64,000 bases of DNA from Asparagopsis taxiformis (Eukaryota > Rhodophyta > Florideophyceae > Bonnemaisoniales > Bonnemaisoniaceae): the NCBI GenBank assembly GCA_030407315.1, contig JALQPE010002295.1:1-64000 (forward strand), given 5' to 3'. Positions 43,220-54,900 of this stretch are shown here, in pieces; within the stretch, counting starts at the first letter, position 1; every line of letters begins with the position of its first letter. The notes beneath the pieces were generated by a model that made no database searches, had not been told where the DNA came from, and saw only the letters and a list, made by a program, of their open reading frames with translations. A program made the translations under genes and the position numbers.

Positions 43220-45629
43220 TTACCCGACCTCTTGAACTACATGGTTTCGCAGAATCTTTTGAACCGTTGCAGTCAGTTCATTCTTTCTCGTTAGCCTTTC
43301 AAACTCTACGATTACAGAGTCTGTGGAGATAAGATCTCGCCAGGGCTTTCTGGAGCTGGGAGAGCTTTGCAAATAAGCTGGTGTATATTTGCAGATGTAA
43401 GGGTTCTTTCCCGGTGACGGCTGGTACCAATGAACGTCCACCTTGCATGCAACCCCTTCTCTGTTCTGAACAATCTCGTAGACTTTTCCAATCCAGAAGG
43501 GGCATGCTGCAGAAAAGTTTGCTGGACGAACAGATACAAATCTATTGATTTCGTATCCGTAGCGGTTTAGAACTGATACGGAATCTATACTGATATTTTC
43601 CTCATCATCAGAATCATTTTTGTCAGGATTACATGTTACAGATTTGCGCAGTCTATTGCGATGCATCCCACGAGCTTCCACACAGTTCGACAGATTCCAA
43701 TGAAATTCTTCCTCTCTTGAAGTGTATACATTTGCTGCGAGGTTACGCAGGTCTGCCATTTTTTGGCTGCAATTGATACGTCCCTCCTCTGATCTGAAAC
43801 GTTGTTCAACTTCTTCCTCTCCATCGGGGCAAGTAATGACAGTTTGAGGTGTCTTTTGTAAGTCTGGAGCGAAGAACAGGAAGCAATTGAAAGTACCCTT
43901 TTCATGCACATCAAGTGGAACCCATGGATCATCGGAGAGTATCTTCACATGACAAATTGTCTTGTATTTTCCTCCTGTCTCCAACGTTCCACCTGAAGCC
44001 CGGTTGAATCTGAAATACCGGAAGTGAGTAAACTTCGGAAGTTTCGTGATGTTCTTCTCTTGCTTGCACAGTCCTGAGAAATTCACGACGTTTCGAATAT
44101 GATTTACAATGGGTGGTGGTGTGAAAGACGCTCTCAGCTGTCTGTGGAGATCCGTTAACGTGATGGCATCATATGACCTCAATCTCCGTGACGTACAACT
44201 GAAGCTCTGGTCTATATCTATGTGAGTATGACCAACCGGGAGGAACGAGGCGTGGATCTCCTCGAAGACGTTCCAAGCCACAAGTGACTCGAGAAAAGAG
44301 AGAAAGTATATGTTCTTGTTCTCTCTCGAACAGTTATCAAGCTGAATGTACAACGTAGACGGGAGTCTTCCGTTTAAAGAACGATCATTGATAAAACGGT
44401 GCAGGCATTCAATTATGTGGTTGGCTCCCGTCTCGAATTCTTCAGTCATAGTATAAAGATACAGTCTCTTCTCCGGTCCATGCTCAAGAAGACCAACAAG
44501 TTTAACTTTCAATGCCCTCCCTCGAGTACTTTTTGTATTAACGGCAAAGTGGGGGAGCCCGAAAGCGGACTGATCTGCCCCATCGATACAAATAGAACAG
44601 TAACTCCCTGGTTGCAATATTGCATCTTCTCTCTTCCGCTGATATTCCCTCCTCTCTCGAGCTACCATGTCAACATGTCTTTTCCGTCGCATAAGAAGAT
44701 CTTTTGTAGACATTGATGGTCGCGAATCTCGCAACAATGCAGCTCGGAGCTCTTCGCAGACGTCACACTTGGCAAACCGCGAGACTTTTCGCACCTTTAT
44801 CGAGTAGCACCAAGTCTTCCATACTTTATAGAAGTAAGAAGGAGAAGGTGGGACTGTAAGGTGGAGCAACGCGTGTTCTTCCATAAACAATATACACTTC
44901 CGACTTCTTGAAGAATGGGAGATGCTGTTCCGATTTATCCGGCATCTTGCCCGCAGTCGTCCTTGCAAGCCTCTCGAGGAACGTTATGATTGAGTCACGA
45001 CCACATGATTCGACTTCGTGGGTACCGGAAACTGAAAGTTCTTTTGACAAACTGGCAGGAGTCTGCTTGATAGAACTCTGTAAATCACGGGAGAAGCCGA
45101 ATGCTTTGCTCAAAAAAGAAGCACAGACTCGTTTCCCATCAAAGGAAAAATATTTCCTACTATTGTTCTCTTCGGATCGTAGCATTGCCCGTAGCCCATT
45201 TCGTCTTTCGTTGTTGTCCACCTTCGCAAAATAAGTAATCTTAGCGGATAAAAATGAAACGTTTGCCCTTTTAAAACACTGTTTGGTCTTACAGCACTTC
45301 ACCAATTTCAGATCTTTGCGTATAATGATATGGGCTGCATTGATCCGTCGTTTCCTGAGGGATGCTACAGCATGAGAGCATGGTATACGAGGACTGAATT
45401 CGTATTGTCCCCTGGGAGAATATCCAAAGATATCTTTGTCCTTGTTTACTTCATCCTCAGAAGTGTTCAAGTTTTCAAGCCCGCATCGGTTCTTTGTGTC
45501 ACCTATTGAAGGGAAATGGCCTTCAAAATTACTCAGGTCGAAATGGGCTGGGGATTTCAGTCTATCCACACGATTTTCTGCCATGATTGAGTCCTCATTT
45601 GACGTTCCCGATGATATAGACATCTTCAT
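43220..45629 (-). pseudogene. DUF7869-like transposase/integrase with one frame break
   Basis: The probable RNase-H-fold enzyme that moves the element. The N-terminal half (frame ending near 44,880) has a Cys-containing region (VKCCKTKQCFKRANV) and the helical stretch FDGKRVCASFLSKAFGFSRD. The C-terminal half (582 codons) has RFAKCDVCEELR, then candidate catalytic acids in SICIDGADQSAFGLPHF (~44,580), IQLDNCSRENKN (~44,330) and GHTHIDIDQSFSC (~44,215). It ends in a basic/aromatic domain. This layout matches proteins annotated DUF7869 in many eukaryotes, to my knowledge. The two halves are joined by a one-base shift near 44,880 (VYIVYG to FMEEHALLHL). The exact catalytic residues are inference. 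Confidence 0.65.
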
Positions 45630-47806
45630 CTACGCGAAAGTACCAAAGGAATGGCTACAGCTTTTGAAGAGCTGCATTGAAAAGATCAGAAGTTGATGTC
45701 ACTAGCAGGCTCACTGAAATACTCATTCCAGTTAGGCTGTGGAAAGGACTTCACGATATTATCGACAGGGTGGCGCAGAAAGGACATCCATCAATCGAGA
45801 TTGACTCTTGGCAACTTGTCAACCGTCTTCATGTTTCACTGGAATTTGGATCATAGATGTAATTTCTATCCGTTAATTCTTCCGCTCTCCACGCTTCTCA
45901 CACGTTGTGTGATGAAAAATCATGGCCTTCAGTGACCAACTGGTGACGATAGACAATTGACACGTAACGAAATACTTTCAAAGACATCTGTTCAGTGCAG
46001 AAATATTCCATAAACTGCAAGAACCTTTGGGGCTTGTCGGGACTACTGCACCTATTCTTCAATATTCATATTGCGAATAGCCCGGGCCTGTATCGTATGA
46101 AAGTGAAGGCCAAACATCGAAAAGCTGTATTCTTCATGAGAGGAACTATTTTAGGAAAACATTTGGATATAATAGACTGACGTGTCTATGAGATTCTAAT
46201 TTTGGTGGCCCTGGGCGATCTGTATACTTCTCTGGCGATTACAGAAAAATAATTTATTTTTTGGGGAGATCACCGTGTCAAACCAAGTCCTCGTATTGGT
46301 AGATACTGATATTCGAATATAGATCCTACAAAGAGGAACTTCTCACTTTTCTCTGATACAACCAGCGTAGAAAAAGAGAATAAATTTAATTGAAGTAAAG
46401 CCACGTACGTTGAAAGAGAAATTCCTTCGTCACATGAGCGAATTCATCCACATTTGAACAAACCTGCATAGCCAGATATGCTTTCCACGCGTACCTTGTT
46501 CACCGACGATATTTCCTTATGAGCGGAATACATGCATTCGAGAAATCTGCAACTCACCCTATATACCTGTTTCCTGAAGGAAAGATAATCCGCGAGAAAG
46601 CCATAAATCGAGGACACTTGTCTTGTTTCATAAACATTTATGTAGTCAATGCACTCTGGTCAAGGATCCTTATCCCCATGAAGTGTCAGTTTCTATTCTG
46701 TGCTGCTGAAATGAATTCCTTTCGTCATAGAGTCTCAGATTTGCAGTGGATCCATTGCACTTCAAGGAGGATAGTATGATATATTCACACTTACATCAAA
46801 CGTTTACATATAGAAGCCGGGCGATTGTGGCACGAAAAGATACTCACAGAAGCTTCACATATTAGGGCCAGAAAAGCTGGATTGACATGTTATTGTAGTT
46901 TATTTCTCCTGTCAATCAAACGGAATCATGAATCGCATAAGATGCCAGTTGACATTGTTGTGAGATAGGTCATATCTGGCTCAAGGACAATTTCGCTCGT
47001 TACCGGCGGCGGCTAGGAATTTTTTGTACAGGTGTAATTTTGTGTGATAGTATGATCAGCCAAAAGAGATTCCTCATTGTGTACAGCTATACAAAACTCT
47101 ATAGAGTACTGTTTCAGTCACTCGAAATTATCCGTGGATCATGGCAATCTGCAGCTTTTCATGAGGTGAAACGCAGAGAAAATAGATCGAGAAATGTGGA
47201 AATGACTTTTACACATCCATGACAACACTCCACTTTCCTCTACAGCTAGCAAATTGCGGTCGGCTAGAATACACCTGGGTGCTAAGAGCTGTCTTGTTGG
47301 GAGTTTCAGAGCCCTGATCAAAACAAAGCATTATATGAACGATATGATCACTTACTTTTTTGTCATGATCCATCCAAGTGGCACGTGTACGAGTAAGGCT
47401 TTGCGATACGGCTTCCACTCTGGACGTGTTTCAATGTCCATCTCATATAGATGTCATTCATCACCATATCGAATTTCTGTAGACTGCATCAAATTACGAT
47501 TGACTGAGCCCAGAAGTACCAACCGATCTAGCTATACCGATCGCGATCAATTACCTGGTGAGCTGTTTACGCGTCTCTCGTGCCGTATACGTGGCCTTCA
47601 TGGTCTAAATGTTTCAATATCACATTCCATCATAGTTTCAATCGAAAACGCTTGAAACTTTCGCGCAAGAGTCTAACAGGCTACAGTGTTACAACCAGGG
47701 TTTTCTTGCTACCAACGAGAGGGCGCTTGTTGGTTTCATATGAGACTCTAAATTACTTCTATCCGTCTCTGAGAACATCTTCCTGAGCCCTTGAATCCAT
47801 TATCGT
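45630..47806. other. Spacer between the two divergent transposon genes
   Basis: 2.2 kb, AT-rich, no convincing coding frame. It should contain the divergent promoters; short unrecognised exons cannot be excluded. Confidence 0.4.
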
Positions 47807-48001
47807 ATGGATCGATACGTACGAAGATCAAGCCGCGGTTTACGGAGTTCGAGAACCAATTCGGACGGTTCAAAAGCCGATCACTCAAGAATTAATTCTA
47901 CATCTACTCCCGATGTATCAATGTCGTCATCGTAGACCAGGTTTGCAGAAGTCATCGATGGATCGATCAATACTTCGGTTGATCCATTGTGTTGTGTTCC
48001 G

Positions 48002-50709
48002 ATGACTAACATCCGAAGACTTTCCCGTTCTGGTATCAATCGTCTGAAGCATTTATTTCACACAACTGGGTTCATCTCAGGATCAGACTTGGCAATAGTG
48101 ATGCCTCTGACAGGTGCACATCGCCACTACATCGCATCACATTTTAGAAGTATTGGACTCAGTACTGATGAGGTAAAGGAAAAAGTCGATTCCAAAGACA
48201 GGTGGTATGGTGTAATCGACGGAATGCATCGATACTGTGCAATCACGGAGATGATGAAAGAGGACTCTAGACGCTGGGAAGGATTCCAGTGGCCTGTAAC
48301 AATGCTGCGAGGGGGTTTCTCTTTGCAGACTCTGAAACAACTCGCACGGGTACAGAATGCAAAACATTGCGATTCATTCTACATTGAACCAACTTTCTTT
48401 GACATGTTATCAGGACTGCGAGAAGAATATGATCGCATTAAGTCCCATAGAGGTTCAAAGAAAATAACTAGCGCTGAGGTTTCTGCCGCTTACGACGGTG
48501 CATCTCATGCAAAAGAAAGCACTATCAAACAAACAGCTGCTACAGCTGTACGACTGGATCATTCCGTAATCAAAGCGATAGGCGAAGTAATGAATGAGGA
48601 GCATCCTGAGCTAGCTGCATCCTGCGTGAACCCAACTCTGAATCCATCTAACAAAGAGGATGTGCAGTCAAAAGTGGACTGCCGTGTTTATCGGAAGTTC
48701 ATAAACATAACTTCTTTGAAGCAAGCGACTGTGTTCATGAAAGCAGAAGAAAAGGAAGGAAGAAATGTTCAAGTTAATACTATCTACAGGCTACGGGAAG
48801 TTTGCAAGCTGAACAACTTCAAGCCTGTACAGCATTCTATAGTTGCAGAACAGTATATCAAAGCAACAAAAGCTCTGAAAGAAGCTCGCAAATTTGAGAT
48901 ATTCCTAGAGTCAACAACGTGGCCTACTGACATGGCAGCAATTCAAACGAACATGCTTCGCGGTACAAAGCTCGACAGTGAAGTGGAGGAAAATGAAGGG
49001 AACGAGACCAAAATTCTTCCTTTCCTGAAAGACATCTACTACAAACTATATCCAGCCTCCGCTCCCGTGAAAATGGCAAAGTTTGAAGCACAATTTTCGT
49101 CCAATTCCGTTATGAGATGTGGTGGCCCTGGGAGAGATTCCTCAGACCAGGATGATGCCTCAGCAACAGTTCCAGTTGTTGAACCGTCTGAAGTACGTGA
49201 GATTCCAGATATACAATTCATTGAAGATCCGGCTGATCAGAATGTTGTCCATGCGAGAAACAAGGAAGCAGCAAACAGCACTGCTGACTGCAGTTCACCT
49301 CAGGGAAAAAAAGAGGTTCCAGGAAACGGGGAGAAGCGAAAGAGACACAATATGGAGAACGATACAAGTGACATGCAGCACACAGAGACCTCGGAACGTT
49401 TGGAAACTAGACAAGAAGCAGCCGAAATGAGTCCTCCAGCGAGTCATTCACCACATTACCATCTCAAAGACAAACATATTTTTCCTTACCAGATGTCCTG
49501 GCAAGAGTTTGACAGAAGCGTTCGTAACGCAGATGATGCACTTTACGATATGTTGCTCACGGATCCTCCTTATGGTTTGGATCCAAATGCATCTGGCGCT
49601 GGTTCCAGTTTCACCGACAAATTAGACGACGAGGAGATGGCATCATTTGCGAAGTTTGCCAGCAGAACTATCAAGCATGGAGGATATGTTTTAATTTTCA
49701 CTTCAGTACGATATATGCAAAAGTGGATTGGGGCTCTCCGAAACGAGGGTTTCCGGGCCATGAGCCATGTATACACGATTGTCAAAAGCCCTGAACGTGT
49801 CCAGTATCACCGACTTTCTTCATTTCCCCAAAACCTATGTGAATATGGGGTAGTAGCTCGGAAGCTTGGATCTCATCCACAGCAGTTTCAGCCTGACTTT
49901 AGCAGTCCTTTTCACAGGCTCCGATGCAAGTACCCTCGAAGGTTTTCCTCTGTAATCGAGGTACCAGTTACAAACAACAAGCTGAAGCACCCTGGCAGAA
50001 AAACTCCAGTAAGGGTGGAGGAAAAAATACAGATCTGCTTGTTGAGCTTTTAACGACATTCTGTCCTGAAAACGGCTCCGTACTCGATGCGTATGCAGGA
50101 ACAATGACCACCGCCCTTGCATGTTTGGAAACCGGTCGCTCGTGTGTATGCATAGAAAAGGATCCAGAGTGCTTCAGACTTGCTCATGCAAGGCTCCATA
50201 GCAGAATAATTTCAATTAACACTGCAATAGATGAGGGAAATGGGAAAGATGCCGAAAGAAGGCATTTGATAGGGCGAGAATGTCCCCCTTTAAAGAAACA
50301 GAAGCAAGGAGAAGTCACAAGACAATCTTCTCCAGATGGAGAAAATGTTCTATCTCAGACTCCAGAAGACCCATCAATAGACAGCTGTGCTCATCTCTGT
50401 ATATCTGGGAAAGCAAGACTGTACGTCGACAAAGAAATTGTTGGGTATGCGGAGCTAGCTCTACCTGCACCTGGTGAGAGTGGTAACGTCAGGAGAGTCT
50501 TACACAACCATAACCTGGCAGAATTTTCCCGAGATGGAGAGTGTCTCGTCGTTGTGTGGCGCGTCAACATTGATTCTGATAAGGGTTCGCTACCCTATCC
50601 TTATGATGTACCTGGAGTGGAAACTTCTCCGAAAACTCTAGCAGATATGAGAGAAAGCTTCTATTGCTGGGATGCCAAAAAGATGGCAATGGTAGATGGT
50701 ACTAGTTGA
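48002..50709 (+). CDS. ParB-like domain fused to a beta-class DNA methyltransferase
   Basis: The first ATG in the long frame is 48,002 (MTNIRRLSRSGINRLKHLF). The same frame is open upstream to a TAG at 47,933, and beyond that back to an ATG at 47,807. Domains: a ParB/sulfiredoxin-like fold with VIDGMHRYCAI (~48,215), a helical middle, a charged linker (~49,130-49,430), then a DNA methyltransferase with catalytic LLTDPPYGL (~49,560, motif IV) followed by the SAM-binding VLDAYAGTMTTALACLETG (~50,080, motif I). Motif IV before motif I is the beta-class order of N6-adenine or N4-cytosine enzymes. An unrecognised domain follows (CLVVVWRVNIDSDKG) to 50,709. One base is missing near 49,922, between the catalytic and SAM-binding parts. 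It could mark the element's own DNA or regulate transposition; that is inference. Confidence 0.8.
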
Positions 50710-51021
50710 TGTGAAATACGGAGCACAGATCAAACTAGTATATCACTGATCTATCACATACGTACAACTCAGATCTATCTGGTCATGCATGACGATTACA
50801 TGTAATCAACGGTTTTTGATAGGGGGTATCTCAGGTTCTTCACACAGGATAATCTGAGACACGTAGCAAGAACATGTCGAGGTAGTTCTCCAGTACACTG
50901 GAATTCGGCTTCTCGGCGTTCCCATCCTTAGAAAAGATTACTATACTTAGAATGTTAGCAATTCCATGCAGGACATATTGCATGTATGAAACAACTGTTA
51001 CACAGCTAAATATGGGCATGG

Positions 51022-51967
51022 CCTTACTGAGCAGTGTAGCAACCGTTCGTACGAGACGCATATGTAGAAATTTGCTGGACATTTCTTCACCAGAACATTA
51101 CGTATAGAACTGAATGTAACTGCCGAATACGTACACCCATATTGATATGCAGGGCGAATGAGTTCTAATATGCAACGTCAACTCGATGAATTTCTCTCTG
51201 GCGTATTATCGCTCGCATTGTGGTTAATGATCTAGCTTGAATCCTTTGCAAAGAGGCGAATCTCATTGTCTCCGTACAGGAATGTGAGCATGAACATTAC
51301 AATGGCCGCTTCAATCGAATGTGAAGCAAAGGGTCTGATTTGATGGATGGATCAACCCTGTGGCACCCGATCGAGTTTCCACAGCAAATGACCAATACCA
51401 AAACTGTTCATAAGACAGCTGTCCTCTGAGTTTTCAGAGACTTTTTGTATTTCGTCGCAGTTTTTCTATTTGGAGCTGAGTTGACCAATCTGGATCCAGA
51501 AGTCAGCTTCTGAGCGATCTATGTCATTCGAATAAATTAATTTATATTCATCTCTAGCCAAATTACTTTGGAACTCCGCTGTAAACATTGTGGCTGTGGT
51601 GAAATCCAACCAGGTAGTTAGTCACACCCGATCCTACACCAGTCTCGTTGGGAATTACTAAGTTCAGAGTGGTGAAGAATGCCACGTTGGTATCATAGCA
51701 ATTCTCAACGTGATGATTGCCCATGTGATGTCCTAAGAGACAGCTGTCCCGGAAATGTATTTCGTACTCCTGAGGAATTTCAGAAACATGACAGTGGTGG
51801 TTGCCGAAAAGGACAGCTGTCTATAGCCATGGCTGACTAACAATCTTTAGCGGTAGCATGTTGGGACAGCTGTCAGTCAATCATTTTTCATCTCTTTCCG
51901 AGAAAATATTAGATCGACTCTATTCTGTTCCTCTGTCCAAAATTCTGATCCAGTCGAAACTCGAGTT
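51022..51967. repeat. Right terminal inverted repeat
   Basis: Reverse complement of the left repeat. GACAGCTGTC copies lie at 51,414, 51,739, 51,812 and 51,865, mirroring the left arm. The terminal ten bases AACTCGAGTT are themselves palindromic. Confidence 0.9.
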
Positions 51968-52138
51968 AACGGCTTGGACCGCCCCAACGGACGGGGCGGG
52001 CGCGACGGACGCTTCCGTCGCTGGTGGCGCACCGACCCTGGCGAGGGAGGGAGCGCCCAGCGAAGGGTTCCTCGCTCCACCTCCAGCAGAGCCGGCGGGC
52101 CGCGGAGTGTTGGTATCGGTACTACGCGTAGTAACCAT
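51968..52138 (-). pseudogene. Unknown gene, 5' part, split by the transposon (includes right target duplication)
   Basis: The ATG at 52,136-52,138 (minus) starts MVTTRSTDTNTPRPAG, an Ala/Pro/Ser-rich N-terminus ending at the inverted repeat. It continues in frame at 42,056 when one AACG copy and the transposon are removed. See the 40,836-42,060 part. Confidence 0.6.
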
Positions 52139-52450
52139 CGTGGTTAGTTCGTTCGCGGCGAATACGAAGAGTGCAACGACCACGAAGATGAGGGCCACGC
52201 TGGCAAGACGAAACAAGAGAACGAAGAGAGCGGACGCGACCAGGAGTACCCAGCGGGGGAAAAGGGGGATCCAGAAAGGAAGAGGATGCGATCCAATGCA
52301 ACGGTAAGTGAGCGAAACGGAAAGGCGACGGCCTAGGCGATGACGATGATGGAAGAGGAAGCGACGATCGCTACCACGCTTGAGCCGCGGCTTAAATATC
52401 CCTCTGACGACCGTTGTCGTAATGCCCGCTGGCACAAGATTCACGAGATC
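52139..52450. other. Upstream flank of the interrupted gene
   Basis: GC-rich sequence up to the left edge of element A. It probably holds the 5' leader of the minus-strand gene. No other gene is seen. Confidence 0.4.
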
Positions 52451-52680
52451 GTCTGTGTTCTCGGAAATGGACGCGGAAGTCCGCAACCTCTAGTACACCT
52501 AGTATTACTAGGCGGACGTCCATGTTCTCCAGTATTTTTGGATGTCCGCCTAGAACCGGACGCCCATGCGGTCTAGTACGTCTAGTATTACTAGGGCGAC
52601 ATTCATTGTTTCTAGTACCACGGATGTCCCCCTCGGGATGGACTTCCGCCATGTCTATGTCCACCTAGGACGGGCGCCGG
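52451..52680. repeat. Left-end inverted-repeat cluster of copy A
   Basis: It contains CCTAGTA-T-TACTAGG, and GGCGGACGTCCA paired with TGGATGTCCGCC across a 16-base loop, plus several GGACGTCC-like palindromes. The same cluster opens copy B at 57,556-57,785. Dense palindromes at an element end suggest protein-binding or processing sites. Confidence 0.6.
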
Positions 52681-52739
52681 TTCAGAAATTCAAAAATTTC
52701 GACCCCAGAAATTTCTGCCGCCGTGCTCGACATGGATGT

Positions 52740-53765
52740 CCGCATCCATCACGGCGACCACTCTATTTTTCCTTGTCGGTCGACTCCAATTTTGTCTTTA
52801 ATTTTTTCATCCTCTCGCTCACACCCCCTTCCTGTTGGTGCTCACCTCCCCCGTACTGTACCTCAAACACCCCCAATACCACTCTAGCACGCATTTTCAG
52901 CTACCTATCCCCGCTTCCACGGTGCACACCTCTATTCCATACCTACTTTTCTGCTCTACCGTACAGATTTCGTATAACCAGTCCTCATACTACCTCAGAA
53001 TAGGGAAAAACACCCCCTGTCTCCTCGACCATGCTCTCCCCCAACACCTTTGCAACGTATTGTTCTTCAATACCCTCTCTCCTCTACATTCAACCCCTCT
53101 CCTTCGCCCTCTACGCAAACTTCCCCTGCAGCTTACTCTTCCAAAACCTCTCACTCCCCATCCCGTACCCGACCTGCTCCACCCCTCCCTCCCTCAGCTG
53201 CTCCATGCCCCCACGACATCCGCATCTTCGATACCGTATACACCACCACCACCGGCCCACGCTCCCGCTCCCCCGCCGTCTCCCCAGAAACCTCCCCGCT
53301 CTGAAACACATATCAACCCCCCACTTCGCACCCTTCCTCCCACTCCCCTCCCTCCCCAAATACAATAACCCCCTTCTTCTCCATCACATCCCCACTCACC
53401 ACAGCCAGAACAGACGCCACACCCTTCCCGCCTCTTTCTCCTCAGTTTCCTGAAAACCCCTCCTCTCGGGGCCTTCAACCGCACCCTCCTACGGTCCCAC
53501 CTAAACACCTCCTCCGCCCTCACTACCCCAACACCCCGCAGCGTCTCCCCAATCCCCATAATATGCTTGTCGGCACTCCTCTCCGAATCATACTGCATTC
53601 TAAACCCGCACTCCGTACATTTCCACCTCCCCCTGTACCATCCCAAGATTGCATCCCTCCACAGAACACATCCTCATACCACAGAAGAATTTTCTTCCTC
53701 TCATACCTCATCCTTAAAACCTCAATCTGCTCCATGTAAATTTCGATGTAAATATTTTCTCCACT
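52740..53765. other. Pyrimidine-rich block of copy A with possible minus-strand zinc-motif ORF
   Basis: About 1 kb in which the plus strand is nearly all C, T and A with very little G. The minus strand reads RWKCTECGFRMQYDSERSAD with a CxxC pair near 53,600, in a frame from 53,646 to 53,194, preceded in another frame by RMRYERKKILLWYEDVFCGG. Copy B has nearly the same reading, so a small conserved gene is possible. Long plus-strand frames here are low-complexity and less likely. Confidence 0.35.
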
Positions 53766-54049
53766 ATGCAATCTCAAACATGTATGAGCCTATGACTTTC
53801 CGCTTTGTCAACCCTGAATATTGGTACTCATGTATTCATAAAATAGGGCCACCCACATCCCTATCCCGTTCTGCAAGCTTTACAAACCACTAGACGCATA
53901 CTCCACAACTATACAACAAACACTACTCGCTATTTCAGACGACGCGGTACACAAGTAGCGTAGTCTCAACCTTCCGTGCAGCCTTCCCTGATGCGTAAAA
54001 GTGCGAAACACGTCTAGACTATTACTACTACGATATAGTATATCAGAAG

Positions 54050-54640
54050 TGACTGCGGGAATTTTCGGCACAGGAGATGCTGGGCCACCAAATTGATTTT
54101 TCGGAAGTTTTAGAATTTCTGGGCTGGCCAGCAGTGCAATCGAGCTGGACATCCACCGGACGTCCATTTCAGGTTGATCGTGAGAGAGTGGGGCGGGACC
54201 ATGATGGAACAAGGACCAAGACCTGTCCCTGACGTGTTGAGCCTGAAATCGACCCTTCGTGAGACGCGATTTTGGCTTACAGTTGGTGCTTATAGAAGCC
54301 AGTGATAGCCCCGATCGGGGCGGCGGCCGGTTCCGGCTTACAGTTGGTGCTTACAGACGCCAGTGATAGCCCCCGATCGGGGCCGGCGGTCGGTTCCTGG
54401 GGCCGTTGTGGCCAAATTAGACACCATGATTTGAATTAAAATTTGGGCTATTCTCAAAAACATGCACATGTGAACATGTTTTTGAGATGGGGGTGTGCCG
54501 TACGGCACAATCGACCAGCTGAAATCAAGGTTTTTTACAATTTTCTTCTCACTGAAATTGTAGAATTTCTGGGCTGGCCAGCAGTGCAATCGAGCTGGAC
54601 ATCCACCGGACGTCCATTTCAGGTTGATCGTGTATCGTGC
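54050..54640. repeat. Hairpin repeat module array, copy A (one full hairpin module)
   Basis: Two copies of the GAATTTCTGGGCTGGCCAGC segment, 455 bases apart. Between them are GCCCCGATCGGGGC-type palindromes, a 13-bp stem TCTCAAAAACATG/CATGTTTTTGAGA (54,452-54,487) with a 10-base loop, and the 14-bp palindrome GTGCCGTACGGCAC (54,495-54,508). No coding function is likely. Confidence 0.75.
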
Positions 54641-54900
54641 ACGTCCACCCATTACCGGAAGCAAGTAGGCGATGAAGCACGTACAAACCCAATTGTTCTG
54701 CTATTTCTAGCATAGACCATCGAGTCTAGAGATGTGAGGGAATCGTCCTGGAAATCATGCTCCAACCCACGAGGGAATGGACAATCTAGTTTGAAAGCAT
54801 GGAACGGAAGTACATTATAGTAGGTTCATAGATTGAAAGTGATAAAGGAGATGATTATATTCTCGATAATTGTTTGCTAAAGTAGTAGTTGTTAAGCTAT

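Larger units (their letters stand above)
42061..51967. mobile_element. 9.9-kb DNA transposon with long inverted repeats, transposase and ParB-methyltransferase
   Basis: Both ends carry the same sequence in opposite orientation (starting AACTCGAGTTTCGACTGG), running inwards about 0.95 kb, and 4-bp direct repeats AACG flank the element. Inside are two divergent genes: a DUF7869-like transposase on minus (45,629-43,220) and a ParB-like/DNA methyltransferase fusion on plus (about 48,002-50,709). Both end within 0.2-0.35 kb of the inner TIR borders. A 2.2-kb AT-rich spacer separates them. It interrupts the unknown minus-strand gene. I cannot assign it to a named superfamily from sequence alone. 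Confidence 0.85.

Noticed and set aside
45436..45935. Plus-strand frames opposite and beside the transposase
   Set aside because: They are shadows of the minus-strand transposase or short frames in AT-rich DNA.
52835..53453. Long plus-strand frames of Pro/Ser/Leu-rich sequence in the pyrimidine block (and 57,828-58,864 in copy B)
   Set aside because: They follow from the lack of G on that strand, are low-complexity, overlap in several frames and shift between copies. No coding support.
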